Origin: Kwoniella bestiolae CBS 10118
Lineage: Eukaryota; Basidiomycota; Tremellomycetes; Tremellales; Cryptococcaceae
DNA: 64,000 bases
NCBI RefSeq assembly: GCF_000512585.2
Contig: NC_089241.1
Location: forward strand, 6,032,001 to 6,096,000
Direction of reading: 5' to 3'
Made by a program: the position numbers and the translations under genes
Shown here: positions 34,274 through 45,165 of the stretch, one piece after another
How positions within the stretch are numbered: the stretch's first letter is position 1
How the letters are laid out: the number at the start of each line of letters is the position of its first letter
Notes under the pieces: model-generated
Told to the model about the DNA's origin: nothing
The model's input: the letters and a program-made list of their open reading frames with translations, nothing else
The model's database searches: none

Positions 34274-34976
34274 AGTCTGTATTGCCCTTGTCCATGGCTT
34301 AAGTCTTAATCTATGAAGAAGTCTCAATAATCAGCTATCCCTGAGCAAACGTAGAGAACTCACTTACGAGTTGCGTTTGACTGGATGTGTATGTGCGGTG
34401 CAGGCGTGGACTTTGGGATAAAGTGGCAAACGGGAACTTCGAGGACAAGGTCTTTATATATGTACTCTACGGCGTGCTGAATCATCGAGACTTCCTACCC
34501 TCTTCGGATCGGACCCTGCATCGTCTAATAGGAAGGCCAATCTTCAAAAGTGGACAAAGGTAAAGAAGGGATATAGTGCCATGACTTCGTAGCGTAGCGA
34601 GGCGATGTCGAGAGGTCAGAGATCTGACATCAAAAACACTCGCTTAGCTGCCTCTGAAATGTTTGAAAGGCTGGAGCTCTGCCGTCTGATCATTTCAAAG
34701 AGCGCTTGCGAAATGGTCCGCACGGTCCGCAATGCAGTCATTAGAGATACTGGTTAGATGAGTGGCAAGAGCAGAGATATCGTAAGAATCGCGCCTTTCA
34801 TCTATTCCACGCTGACGCTGCATTGTTTCTGTTTTCCGTAAGGTGCAATCTTCGTTTCATGTTTTACTCATTATACATTGGATATATGTAAGCACGGTGT
34901 ACATACAGGTATTTTATGAGGTATGGGTATACAAGTATGCTAGGTATATTATACTATCCTACAAAGTCGGACGACC
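34274..34976. promoter_or_regulatory. Upstream region of the 33.7 kb Zn2Cys6 gene
   Basis: It contains the putative TATA box (minus strand, 34452-34460) and 5' UTR intron of the Zn2Cys6 gene. The 3' flank of the UNC45-like gene is at the right. No other gene seen. Confidence 0.5.
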
Positions 34977-37301
34977 TCACTTCCCAGCCATCTTCAGCAT
35001 CTTCAGCGCCTCAACAGCAGGTACCAGAACCTCCTCACTCATCCCTCTCGTCTTCAAAACACCCATCAGTCCATCCTGGACATTCGCTTCCCTCATCCTC
35101 TCCATTTCTGACTTCTTCTCGTCATCTGCGAGGCTCATCGTATAGTTGATGAGATTGAACAGAATGATCACACCTCGATGTACCAACTCGGGATTCGGCG
35201 TGACAGGGGTAGATGAGATAACAGGAATGACCTCTCCATCCTCGTCATACTCTTGTTCTTGTTCTGCTTCTAGTAAGCTCAATACTCTCTTCCAAGGCGA
35301 CTTCTTGTCCTTTTCCGAAGTTGAAGACTCGTTGACACTCGATTCTAAGATGAGTTTACAGGCGTTATTCGATTCTGTGACGATAGCCAACGCTCCACCA
35401 GCTGCTAGGCGAGTTTGTACATCATCTTGTATACCAATCAAGATCAAAAGGATGTTCAATCTTGATTTCACCCTTCCACTTTCTTTCGGACTCGTGCTTT
35501 CCCCAGAAAAGTACTGGAACCCTTTCTCGCAAGATATCAAATTACATATCAGCTGAGTTGACGCTCTTCTGATCAGGTCATTGTCATCCAACAGCAATTC
35601 TTCTACCTTCACTATTATCCTTGTAGAATCTTCCGTAGATGATCCGGATCCCTTCCATGCATTTCCAGCCTTGACGAGTGGTTTGATGGACGCTTCGATA
35701 ATCCTGTTCGCAACGGCTGGATCTATCGATGCTAGATTCGTCAACGCCATGAGCGATTCGAAGCGCTGCAAAGAGGTCGAAGAGGGGTGGATCAGGAGGT
35801 GATATAGTGGTGTGAGGGAGTTGAGGGAAGTGGTCAGGTGTGGTGGTGGGAATAGAAGTGTTGGGGGTGTGGTGATGATCAGCTTGGCTGATGCTTGGAA
35901 GGGAGGTAAGGTATCTATCTCAGATGAGGTAGATGATTTGATAGCTAGATTGAGTAGATCCCTCGTAATGTTTAAGAGAACTTTGAATCCTCCATCTCTG
36001 ATGAATCCTAATCTATCGTTCTGATCTTCCACCAGATTCCTACAGAGTCGACCTAGATTCTCTTTGACTTTGATACTTTCCGATCTTGCCAATCCATTCA
36101 GCGCACCGACTACTCCAGCACTTAGAACCAGCTTCGTCCTTCTCTGAACTTCCTCTTCGGATTCGTACTTCTCTTCCTGGTCCTCCCCTTCGGTATTGAC
36201 GGAAAGTTTCGATTTGTTCGCTGATAATGCCATGGAACGCAATTTGGCTATCTGTTGGTCCTCTGCCGATAAGACTACTTTCGGACTAGTCAGATTAACT
36301 AGGATGGTGGTTAACCCGTAGCATAGTCCAGTATCTATAGGGTCCAGGGGTACACTGAGATCCATACTTCCTCGAGGAGTTACAGGAAGACTACCGCCTT
36401 TAGGTTGTAGGGTAGGTGATAGGTCGATTAGGGATTTGAGGAATCTGGTGGAAGAGGTCAAGGTGTGTTTGTTCTTGGGTTTGAGCGAGAGTACAGCTAT
36501 TCCCTCTACTGTCGATAGAATTGCTGAAGTAGGTTCTGATGATGCAGTATTTTCCACAAAATTCATCAACCTCTTGCAAAGGATATCATCGTTCATCCCC
36601 AATTCTTCATTCGTGATACCATCCGTCCCAGCCCCACTTTGATCCTTAGCCTGTCCGGTGGGTATGACCTCTTCCTCCTGTCTACTCATCTTACTGAGAG
36701 CTACGGCGCACAGCACGCTCAATTCCTGATTCCTATCTTGATAATTCATGGCTCCTCTCAGCCATTCCATGGCTCTAGAGCGGACCATCTGTCTACCTGG
36801 CTTGGTGCCCGCCGCAGAGGTGAGCAACTCCGCCAGAGCTACCTGCAATTTTGAGGGGAGCTCGGCAACTTCCAATAATATACCTAGACCATCACCCAGG
36901 TCTCCCAAGGGCGTGGTGAGGAGCTTGACCGTCGCATCTGGTGATAGGGGAAAGAGCGAGGCGAGAAGATATGTAAGGGGGAGACATGATTCAGATTCGG
37001 TTGGTTCTTCTTCATTTGCATTAGGGATGAATGTTGATGTGAGGTATGGCTCGAAAGTCGTATACACATGAGATGTGGTGGACTCTTTGGTTGAACCAGG
37101 ATGATTTGAGACGGCATCACAGAATTTTGATAAACATAGGAATGCGAGTGAACGGGATTGACGAGTAGCTGAAGGAACGAGGGACCTAGCTAGGAGTGGT
37201 ACTTCGGAGTTGGATAAGCTGGGCAAAGCGCTTGAGGGAGTAGCGAGTCGCTTGAGGAGCTGAGTGAGATTATCCTCGCCGCCCTTGGCGTTCGTGCTCA
37301 T
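34977..37301 (-). CDS. SHE4: UNC-45/She4/Cro1-type myosin chaperone (intronless, 774 aa)
   Basis: UCS proteins fold and stabilise myosin motor domains and are needed for actomyosin function, endocytosis and cytokinesis. This single 774-codon frame starts MSTNAKGGEDNLTQLLKRLA. The central part has QELSVLCAVALSKMSRQEEE (UNC45 central domain). The C-terminal UCS armadillo repeats are seen in SLMALTNLASIDPAVANRII, VEELLLDDNDLIRRASTQLI, CNLISCEKGFQYFSGE and DVQTRLAAGGALAIVTESNN. It ends VEALKMLKMAGK. There is no N-terminal TPR domain, which matches fungal rather than animal UNC-45. It is unusual here in having no intron. Divergent from KEX2 (514 nt between starts). Confidence 0.88.
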   Translation of the reverse strand: MSTNAKGGEDNLTQLLKRLATPSSALPSLSNSEVPLLARSLVPSATRQSRSLAFLCLSKFCDAVSNHPGSTKESTTSHVYTTFEPYLTSTFIPNANEEEPTESESCLPLTYLLASLFPLSPDATVKLLTTPLGDLGDGLGILLEVAELPSKLQVALAELLTSAAGTKPGRQMVRSRAMEWLRGAMNYQDRNQELSVLCAVALSKMSRQEEEVIPTGQAKDQSGAGTDGITNEELGMNDDILCKRLMNFVENTASSEPTSAILSTVEGIAVLSLKPKNKHTLTSSTRFLKSLIDLSPTLQPKGGSLPVTPRGSMDLSVPLDPIDTGLCYGLTTILVNLTSPKVVLSAEDQQIAKLRSMALSANKSKLSVNTEGEDQEEKYESEEEVQRRTKLVLSAGVVGALNGLARSESIKVKENLGRLCRNLVEDQNDRLGFIRDGGFKVLLNITRDLLNLAIKSSTSSEIDTLPPFQASAKLIITTPPTLLFPPPHLTTSLNSLTPLYHLLIHPSSTSLQRFESLMALTNLASIDPAVANRIIEASIKPLVKAGNAWKGSGSSTEDSTRIIVKVEELLLDDNDLIRRASTQLICNLISCEKGFQYFSGESTSPKESGRVKSRLNILLILIGIQDDVQTRLAAGGALAIVTESNNACKLILESSVNESSTSEKDKKSPWKRVLSLLEAEQEQEYDEDGEVIPVISSTPVTPNPELVHRGVIILFNLINYTMSLADDEKKSEMERMREANVQDGLMGVLKTRGMSEEVLVPAVEALKMLKMAGK

Positions 37302-37815
37302 CTTGGAGTTTGCGAGTTTGTCCTATTGCCTTATCAAGATGGAAGAAAAGACAACAGACGCAGCACATGTAGACGCTTTTCGACGTCATCGACAACATTT
37401 GCTCCCTGCTTACAGGTGAATTGTGCATGACCCGTATTCATCGATTGCCTTGCTTTCCCACGGTTGCTTGCTTTGGGTTCTCGGTTAAGTCGCGTACAGT
37501 GAGGTGAGTTTAGAGTGCAACGTTACAAGATACTGCGAGATGCTCTCTCCATCGTCCAGACAAATTCAGCAAAAGCACACACATATATATAGCATAATCA
37601 CTTGTATAGGTAGGCAACTCAAAAACGCAGAACACACCCACAAAGGCTCTGCGATCAACAATATATCCCCTTCCTATCCGTCAATCAGTTCATTCCTTGC
37701 CCAAGAAAAAGAAACTCCAACGCGACAAAGTCCACACCACCCTCTACATCGAATACCTCCCTTCTCTCCACAGTCCCTTCTCTAATTCCCTCGTCACGAC
37801 TCCAATCCTTTCGAA
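37302..37815. promoter_or_regulatory. Divergent promoter SHE4 / KEX2
   Basis: 514 nt between opposite starts. Before KEX2 the plus strand is C/T-rich (CCTCTACATC... to CTTTCGAA ATG), as in fungal leaders. Nothing else to call. Confidence 0.5.
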
Positions 37816-40800
37816 ATGCAGTCCGCTTCATTCCTATGGAGCTTGCTGCTCTCGCTCCTACTCATCAATCCAACACAAGCCATTCTTCGACCTCGAACAC
37901 CCCAACCCCGGTCATACGACACCCATACATATTATGCCCTAGAATTGGATCCTTCCACGTCATTTTCCACAGCTTCCGCCATATCCTCCGAACTGGGTGT
38001 AGAATTGATAGAACCTATAGGAGAGCTAGATGGGTACTGGCTTGTCCGTAGAGAAGGATCCTCCTCGACATTGGTCAAGAAGGACCTATCAGAAGATGCG
38101 ATACTGAAACGATGGAACTCCTTATCAGCAAGTACCAGCAGGGATAGAAGAAGTTTGACTCCTTTGACACTCAAACAACGATCCAAAAGATTACATCTCC
38201 CATTCAAACGGAATGGACATGGTCTAGATGGGCGGGACGATGCCACCGAATTACTGTATGCTCAAAATGAGCTCCAGCTTAAAGATCCAATGTTGGATCA
38301 GCAGTGGCATCTTATAAATACAGAAATGAAGGATATAGAGCTGAATGTGACCGGTCTATGGGGGAGGGGAATAACGGGTGAAGGTGTTCATGTGGTTATT
38401 GTTGATGATGGGTTGGATTTGAACAGTGATGATTTGAAGGACAACTTTGTGAGTGATAGACTTCCTCTTACCCGTTTACCACTTCATTCGATATCGACCG
38501 TTCCTTTTCTGCCAATTTTGGAAGCGACTAAACTGATCCGAGTGCTACGACCTTTCATGATGCCAGTTTGCGGAAGGATCGTACGATTTCAATGACCATA
38601 CCGAACTCCCCCTTCCCAGGCTATCGGACGACCAGCATGGTACTCGATGTGCCGGTGAGATCGCAGCTGTACCAAACGACGTGTGCGGTGTAGGCGTATC
38701 ATACCGATCTAAAATAGCTGGAGTTCGAATCCTTTCCGCTCCTATATCAGATGCGGACGAAGCTGCAGCGTTGAACTACGGATACCAGTTGAACGACATC
38801 TTCTCCTGTTCATGGGGTCCACCAGATGATGGAAAATCGATGGAGGCTCCCGAAGGTGTCATTCTCAAAGCTATGGTCAACGGTGTACAAAAGGGAAGGG
38901 ATGGTAAGGGATCGATATTCGTGTTCGCCGCTGGTAATGGAGGTGGTGCGGACGACCAGTGCAATTTCGATGGGTATACGAATTCAATCTTCTCAATCAC
39001 AGTCGGAGCAGTAGATAGAAAAGGGTTACATCCTTACTATTCGGAAATGTGTTCGGCAATGATGTTTGTTGCTCCTAGTTCGGGAAGTGGTGATCATATT
39101 GTGAGTTCCTGCTCACCTCATCTTGCAGTATATACCCCCGTGTCGCAGTGAAGCTAATAGACGGTTCTTGAAATAGCACACAACCGATGTAGGGCAGAAT
39201 AAATGTGCTCATACGCATGGTGGTACTTCTGCGGCTGCACCACTGGCTGTAGGAGTGTTCGCTTTAGCTCTGTCTGTTAGACCGGAACTTACCTGGAGGG
39301 ATTTCCAACACCTTTCGGTGAGAAATGCAGTCTTTTTCAACAAGGATGATCCGGATTGGGAGAAGACTGCGTCTGGTCGGATGTATAGTTATAAGTGTAA
39401 GCTGGGAAAAACATTATCTGTTCGAGACTGGAGCTGACTTTGATCTTCACTTGTAGATGGTTATGGCCGAATCGACGCTGGTCTGTTCGTAGAAGCTGCA
39501 GAAAAATGGGACCTGGTCAAACCTCAAGCATGGTTTGACTCACCTGCCGTCTACCTACCTACCACCGACGCCCCCGCTTCTACCACTCCTGCCGATCCAA
39601 CTCGTCGTCAAGAAGATTCTCCTGTTGTTGCTAGTCCCGATGAAGGAAGTACTTCACCATCTGCAGGAGAAGACGGAAATCCGACAAACCAAAATGAGAC
39701 TACACCTAATCCTGAACCGGTTGTTGTACCTACCGGATCATTCATCACCGAAGAAGGAATCACTTCTACGTTCGAAGTTACGAGTGATATGCTGAAAGAC
39801 TCGAATTTGGAAAGACTAGAACATATCACAGTGCGGGTATGGATAGATCATCAGAGACGAGGGGATGTGGAAGCTGAGATTACTAGTCCGAATGGCGTTA
39901 TCAGTGTACTAGCTAGACCTAGGAGATTTGATGATGCGGATTCTGGATTCCCTGGATGGAAATTCATGTCTTTGAAACACTGGTAAGTGCTGCATTCATC
40001 TCAAGGCAGACATTACGTAGTCAGACATGATGGGGAGGTGTTGATCTATGGTTTCGCATTGTAGGGAAGAAAACCCGGTCGGAACATGGACGATCAGAGT
40101 GAAAGATCAATCCAACCCTGACAAGACCGGTAGATTCATGGCGTGGTCTTTGCAATTATGGGGAGAAGCCATCGACGCGTCAAAAACGACATTATGGGCA
40201 CCAGCAGAGGAAGGTCAACCAGACCAAGAACAGACCGGATCCGACCCATCGGCAACAACTACTCAAAAACCTAAACCCACTGATCACCTTCCAGGGGATC
40301 ATGGAGATGCCACAGGAGAAGCTACCAAGCCAGGTCTAGTATCTACTACGAAACAAGCTGAACCCACTTCCACTGCCGACGATGATGGTGATGAAGGATA
40401 CGTAGAACCTACGGGAGTTAGCGATGCCGAGGCGGACGAAGGGTTCTTCAGTGGGATCACAAGTCTATCGTCCAATTCCACATGGATAGCCGGAGCAGGT
40501 ATGATCATCCTTCTTTCTGGTGTGGGTATTGGAGGGTTACTATGGTACAGATCAAGAAGGAAGAACAAGAACTTATTCGGATTCTCAAATAATGGTGAAG
40601 GTGCCAGAGGCGCTTATGAGCCCGTTGGTGAATCCGAGGATGTACCTATGGGCCTGCTCCAGAAAACCAGAAAGAAGTTTGGGAAGGGTACTGCTGGTGG
40701 AGCTGGGGTTGGAGGGTCCAAAGAGCTGTATGATGCGTTTGGAGATGGACCGAGCGATAGTGATGATGAGAGTGGGGATGAGAGGACGGGTTTGAGGTAT

Positions 40801-41013
40801 CATGATGATTTCTTGGAGGATGATGGGGAAGAGCATGGACACTCGCGACATACTGGTCCCGAGACGGAGTACAAGGATGAACCTGAGCCTGAAGCTGAGG
40901 GGGGATCGCCAAATGAAAAGGGGAAGAATAAGGAGACAGCTGCTACTACTAGTGCGAGCGGGAGTGGATCATCGGGGAGCTGGCAGGATGCCGCTGAGGA
41001 TGTGAATAGGTAG
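37816..41013 (+). CDS. KEX2: Kexin (Kex2-type) proprotein convertase, spliced
   Basis: A type I membrane subtilase of the late Golgi that cuts secretory precursors after Lys-Arg or Arg-Arg. Signal peptide: SFLWSLLLSLLLINPTQA. A propeptide follows, with basic sites before LLYAQNELQLKDPMLDQQWH. Catalytic triad: Asp in VHVVIVDDGLDLNSDDL, His in SDDQHGTRCAGEIAA, Ser in HTHGGTSAAAPLA. Also DIFSCSWGPPDDGKSMEAPE and the oxyanion Asn in FVFAAGNGGGADDQCNFDGY. The P domain runs from about FEVTSDMLKDSNLERLEHIT to NPVGTWTIRVKDQ. A Ser/Thr/Pro-rich stalk follows, then the membrane segment WIAGAGMIILLSGVGIGGLL and a long acidic cytosolic tail. Introns near 38450-38569, 39100-39177, 39397-39456 and 39985-40063. 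Length about 880 residues, normal for kexins. Confidence 0.96.
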
Positions 41014-41206
41014 AGCAGATGTTGCTTGGCTGTCTTACAGTAGAAAGGTCAGGACTGTTCGTTTTTGCTTGCTTGCTCTCCTCATTTTGTGTATACTTTA
41101 TATATCGTGTGGACAACTCATCATATCAGACATATATGCATTTGCTTGAGACTACAGACAGGCAGGCAGGCTATTGATAACTATCCCCATAACCTTGTTG
41201 TTCGGC

Positions 41207-42456
41207 TCAGTTCTGGTAGTTTGTCTTACTCTCCTGATACGCCTCCGCATAGGCATTCGCATCATGTGAATTGTTCTGTTCCGGATAACTGTACTCTGGC
41301 ACTTGACTGGTATCGGCTCCATAGGACGCGGTCTCTTCGAAGGCTGAGTTCATCTGCTGAGGGGTCAAGGTTGTTCCAAACGATGGATCGTTGACTGCTG
41401 TCGCAGCCTGACGACTGGAACGTTTAGGCTCTGGGGCTTTTTGGAGATTCCGTCTGTGCACGAGGCAATTACTTGCGGATACTCGAAAGATGTGGGTAGA
41501 TCTTCTAGATTATCAAAACTTTGTTCGAACGACGTCGGAATCTCGGAACCCGTGCGAGGCATTTCGCTGATGCTCAACATTGACATATATTGGCATTGTC
41601 ATACACGAGCACATAGCAGGATGGGGCAAGTGGGTACAGCGGTTTGATAGATTTCGCATACGTGGAGAAAAACTTACCGGACCGATTCACCATGTTCATC
41701 TTTAGCGTGATATCCTCGTTTCTTTCTCGGTAGATCGTAAGTACATGCGAGACGATTTTTAATGCATTGTGTACATTTATGACGTTCAATAGGAGGCCTG
41801 AGAGTTCAATATCAATTTCTGGCTCTATTTGGACGGTCCAAAAAGCGATTTTGGGTTGAGCTTGATTTTGGGTGATCATGTACCAGGGAGAACCGATCAG
41901 ATGCTCACCCATACCTAGGATCTTTTTCACACTTGTCGTTCCCTGGTGCTGTATAGCATGCATCACACGCATAATACACACGTTTTCGCTTCTGTGTACT
42001 CTCCCTTTCTGATTTCCTGAATAACATCCCATGTCAATCGTCAGCTGGCGTACAGTTACGATCCCGTACTTAAATCTGAAAGTTAACTGACGCTTTTTCT
42101 TGTGATGTCGTCAATTCAGTGACAAAATCCTCTGGACACCTACTGCAGATAATCCCGTTGTAATCGCAGAGCTGACAAGATCTGACGCTATCTTATTAAC
42201 GAAGCAACTTCTCAATTACTGTAGCCTGGTTTTGGAGGGCGCTCGCGTGCGAAAGAGTGAAGGCGAGATAGAAAGCTTACCGTTTTCCATGAGATGGACG
42301 ACATGTATAGTTATACGTTGAACATCGCTGACACTTGGGTTCGGTCTCAGGTCGACGTATAAGCTTTCTCTTTTGAGAAGTCGTGCGAGTACTCGGGTCA
42401 TTGGCAGTACTTTGAGTTGTCGTTGAGTTGGCTTGAGCGGTGTCTCGACTGTTCAT
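41207..42456 (-). CDS. Protein with two successive Zn2Cys6-like modules (5 exons, 260 aa)
   Basis: Exons: 42281-42456, 42092-42181, 41915-42016, 41678-41797, 41207-41501; the 783 nt close exactly. Module 1 is KCQRCSTYNYTC, intron, RSCQLCDYNGIICSRC. Module 2 is YYACDACYTAPGNDKCEKD, intron, RHKCTQCIKNRLACTYDLP then RKKRGYH. Module 2 ends with the classic CTYD-P-RKKRG arm of fungal Zn(II)2Cys6 DNA-binding domains; module 1 has the right Cys spacing but no basic arm. Both modules are split between halves by phase-2 introns. The C-terminus (residues 160-260) is polar with ATAVNDPSFGTTLTPQQMNS and VPEYSYPEQNNSHDAN, without the usual fungal regulatory domain. The last intron (about 175 nt) is the least certain junction. 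Paralogue of the gene at 44158-45165. Confidence 0.75.
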
Positions 42457-44157
42457 TTTGCCACTTTCCCGGTACGTTATCGCAGCGAGTGATCTAGGGG
42501 AACATGATCTTTTGCCACTGCTTATGGAAGAGCACTTTACCGAGAGGTAGAATCGATTGTTGGAATCAGCGACTCGGTTGAAAGTGTTATGAGACAGTAT
42601 GAACGTGATGAAGTGGTTCTGAAGTTGAAAATCAAGTGGAACCCCGCTTAAGTGGCGAGAATCGAAACGATCCTTTTCGATATCGTCCTCCAGGTTCGTT
42701 CCGTGCCAGAAACAACGTATAAAGGAAGGGAGCGACAGCGTAAGGCGTGAGGTAGTCTCTGGATTATCTCACATATGCGGGGTTACAAACTGCGCCAGCC
42801 TCTATGTAAAGTGGCATTCTAAGGGGTAAGTATACGATGCAAGGTCGGACTGCCATTCATTCGAACTTCCGCACGAAGCCTCCACAAATCCAATGATCAG
42901 TATTATAAGTCATCTGACAGATCCTGCGAGAAAGCAAGCTCGGAGACGAAGATGTTTTCATCGCCGTCGTCGGCGAAGAGGATCCCACCTAAGAAAGAAA
43001 GACGTTGGCTTCATTTCAAATTCATCCTACTCAGATGAATGTGGCACTCGGACACACGGGGCGCTCGGACATGCTTCCTTGTCATGTTTGAGCATGTATT
43101 ATCACTAACATCTCAGGTAACATGCATGCTACATCCAATCCAACTGGTGAGGTTGTCGATCATACTGTGATATGCATGCACGCTCAATTTCAGGGGAGAA
43201 GAAGGCAAGATGGCACCGCCCCCCACCATTCCTTCTGGGCGCTCTCAATTTGACCCTGCCCACTTGAATTGTCTTGATCACACACAATTGAGGTAAATGA
43301 TTGGGCTGTGGTAGCTGTCATTAGACGAATACCCTCCTGCAAGACATCTCAGCCTCTCATATCGATGAAAGATGATCATGATGTTGCTTCAGGACCATGT
43401 GTACTGCTGCCTCTTTTTCTAAGAGTTTAGTCTGTCAATATGATCGCTTGTTGTTCCATCTTCACTGTGCCGAGCTCAGCTCTGGCTTTTAGTCAGCTTG
43501 ATCACTATCTTGACGCATACTACCAGAAGTTTGATGGCCTTTGGGAGTGTTTTGCAATATTCATGACTGAATGAACCAGATAAGTAGACGATTTTCAGAA
43601 TTCCTGTCAATCACAGCCTTCACAGCCCCAGTCTCACAAGTATCTTGCCCCTTCTTTCCATGAAGTAGGTTTTCATTGATCTCGCTACGTCATTCAGGTT
43701 TTGGAGCAGGCATTTTATGACTGGTTTATGCTGTATCTGGAGAAGAGGGGCGATTTTAGGGTGATTTTAAGCGATTTTAGGCCCCCATCTCACTCAAACC
43801 CGTTTAGAGCTCATCCAAAGACATGAGATGGTAGCCATGGACTTATCAGTATGCTATTTACCCCTTGGTAGCCGAGCATCAGCCCTGATCTTACATAATA
43901 CGCTCCAGAAAGGGGTCAAAATTGGAAGGAAGGCACTGTAAGGGGATTGCCATCTATATGTGTGTGTATGCATTGTGAGAGATGAAAGTTGTACAGCTCA
44001 ATTCTCATCGAGATTCTGCACACCCTTGATGAGGTTGTAAAGCATCACATCAAGGTGAATGCATGACGAAATGGGCAGAAAGGCAGAAAAATGCCATTTT
44101 GTCCGAGTCCGGGGTGTGTCCGAATGGCCCGTGAATTTGAGTAAGGTGAGAGTGAGA
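42457..44157. other. 1.7 kb intergenic between the two double-cluster genes
   Basis: No supported gene. Contains three close copies of GCGATTTTAG/GTGATTTTAA at about 43748-43782. A plus-strand frame at 42893-43108 is Arg-rich and has no recognisable domain. Presumably the promoter of the left gene and the terminator of the right one. Confidence 0.4.
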
Positions 44158-45165
44158 CTAACCTCCACTGAGCAAGTCCCATTCGTTCGCTGGAGACGCC
44201 GTATTTTGAATGAGTCCTGGTGATTCATGAAAATGAGATAGGGAGGTAGTGGAATGAGTATCCGGATCCGAGGCGGGGGCAGGAGCTAGTATTTGATATG
44301 GGGATTTGCTGCAGAGCAGGGTAAGGTATAAGATCAGCCGAAACATATTCCTGAGTAACCCCACATGAATCGATCCCTTCGAGTTACTGCTTTCCCACTT
44401 GACTTACTTGTATTTCTGAAGATCGGCTGTACGGCTCTCCTCCGTGCGCTTTTGATCTTCCGCTCTTCCCCTCCTCCTCGGTTTATCGAAAGTACACGTT
44501 CGCCCCCTGGTCGAGCATCTTTCGCATTCTCTTTTTCCGCCGATAAGGAACAGTAGTGCTTAGCACTCAACAACGGCTTCACATTTCGACGGCACATGAC
44601 CAACTCACGAGGGGTCCACACTCGGTTGACAATTGGGATTATCGGCATCCGTATGACATTGATCGCATGTTCTCCAGTTCTTTGTTCGTTTCCTGTCGGG
44701 AGCTGGACTATGGTTCATACAACCACGTCAGTCCAGTATCAATCTCAATTTCCTTCTGACAGAGGAGGGATCTTGAACAGACTCCCGTATCAAACAGGGC
44801 ATTGTCGAGCCGGGTTCTACCCACTTTTCGATTTGCCACCTCGTCAAACCACCCCTCAACTCTTCAGGACAGAAACTACAACTCATTTTGGCTCTGTCGC
44901 AATTTTCACACGAAGGGAGACTTCTCATAGAATCCTTGTGATTGTAGGCCTCAGATTGCCCGATGTGGGATACGTCGTGGGATACAGGGTCACATCTGCG
45001 ATGAGTCTTCGTACATCTTTCGCGACGTTTCTTGGGTGTTCCTCCACCATGCCATCTTTGCCATTTCCGTGGTAGGGACGGAATACTGCTGGCTGGTCCT
45101 CCTTCCGGTGTTGTGGTGGGGACTGTATCCACGCTTGAGTGGTCTATCGATGAGATGTCGTCCAT
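44158..45165 (-). CDS. Second protein with two Zn2Cys6-like modules; first module lacks one Cys (5 exons, 224 aa)
   Basis: Exons: 44986-45165, 44840-44934, 44609-44692, 44408-44530, 44158-44350; the 675 nt close in frame. Module 1 is KKRRERCTKTHRRCDP then SCENCDRAKMSCSFCPEEL. Where the paralogue at 41207-42456 has KCQRC, this protein has RRERC, so the first Cys is Arg (CGC, one transition from TGC). Module 2 is RTCDQCHTDADNPNC, intron, SECERCSTRGRTCTFDKPRR then RGR, a complete cluster with basic arm. The shared C-S-x-C-P-E junction and intron pattern show common descent. The C-terminus (LAPAPASDPDTHSTTSLSHF, ending ANEWDLLSGG) is acidic/hydrophobic. The first intron (44935-44985) is in frame either way, so intron retention would add 17 residues. 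Likely nuclear; target unknown. Confidence 0.72.

Noticed and set aside
42893..43108. Plus-strand frame with an Arg-rich start and a C-x-x-x-T-H-G-A-L-G-H string
   Set aside because: Short, no splice continuation, no recognised family.
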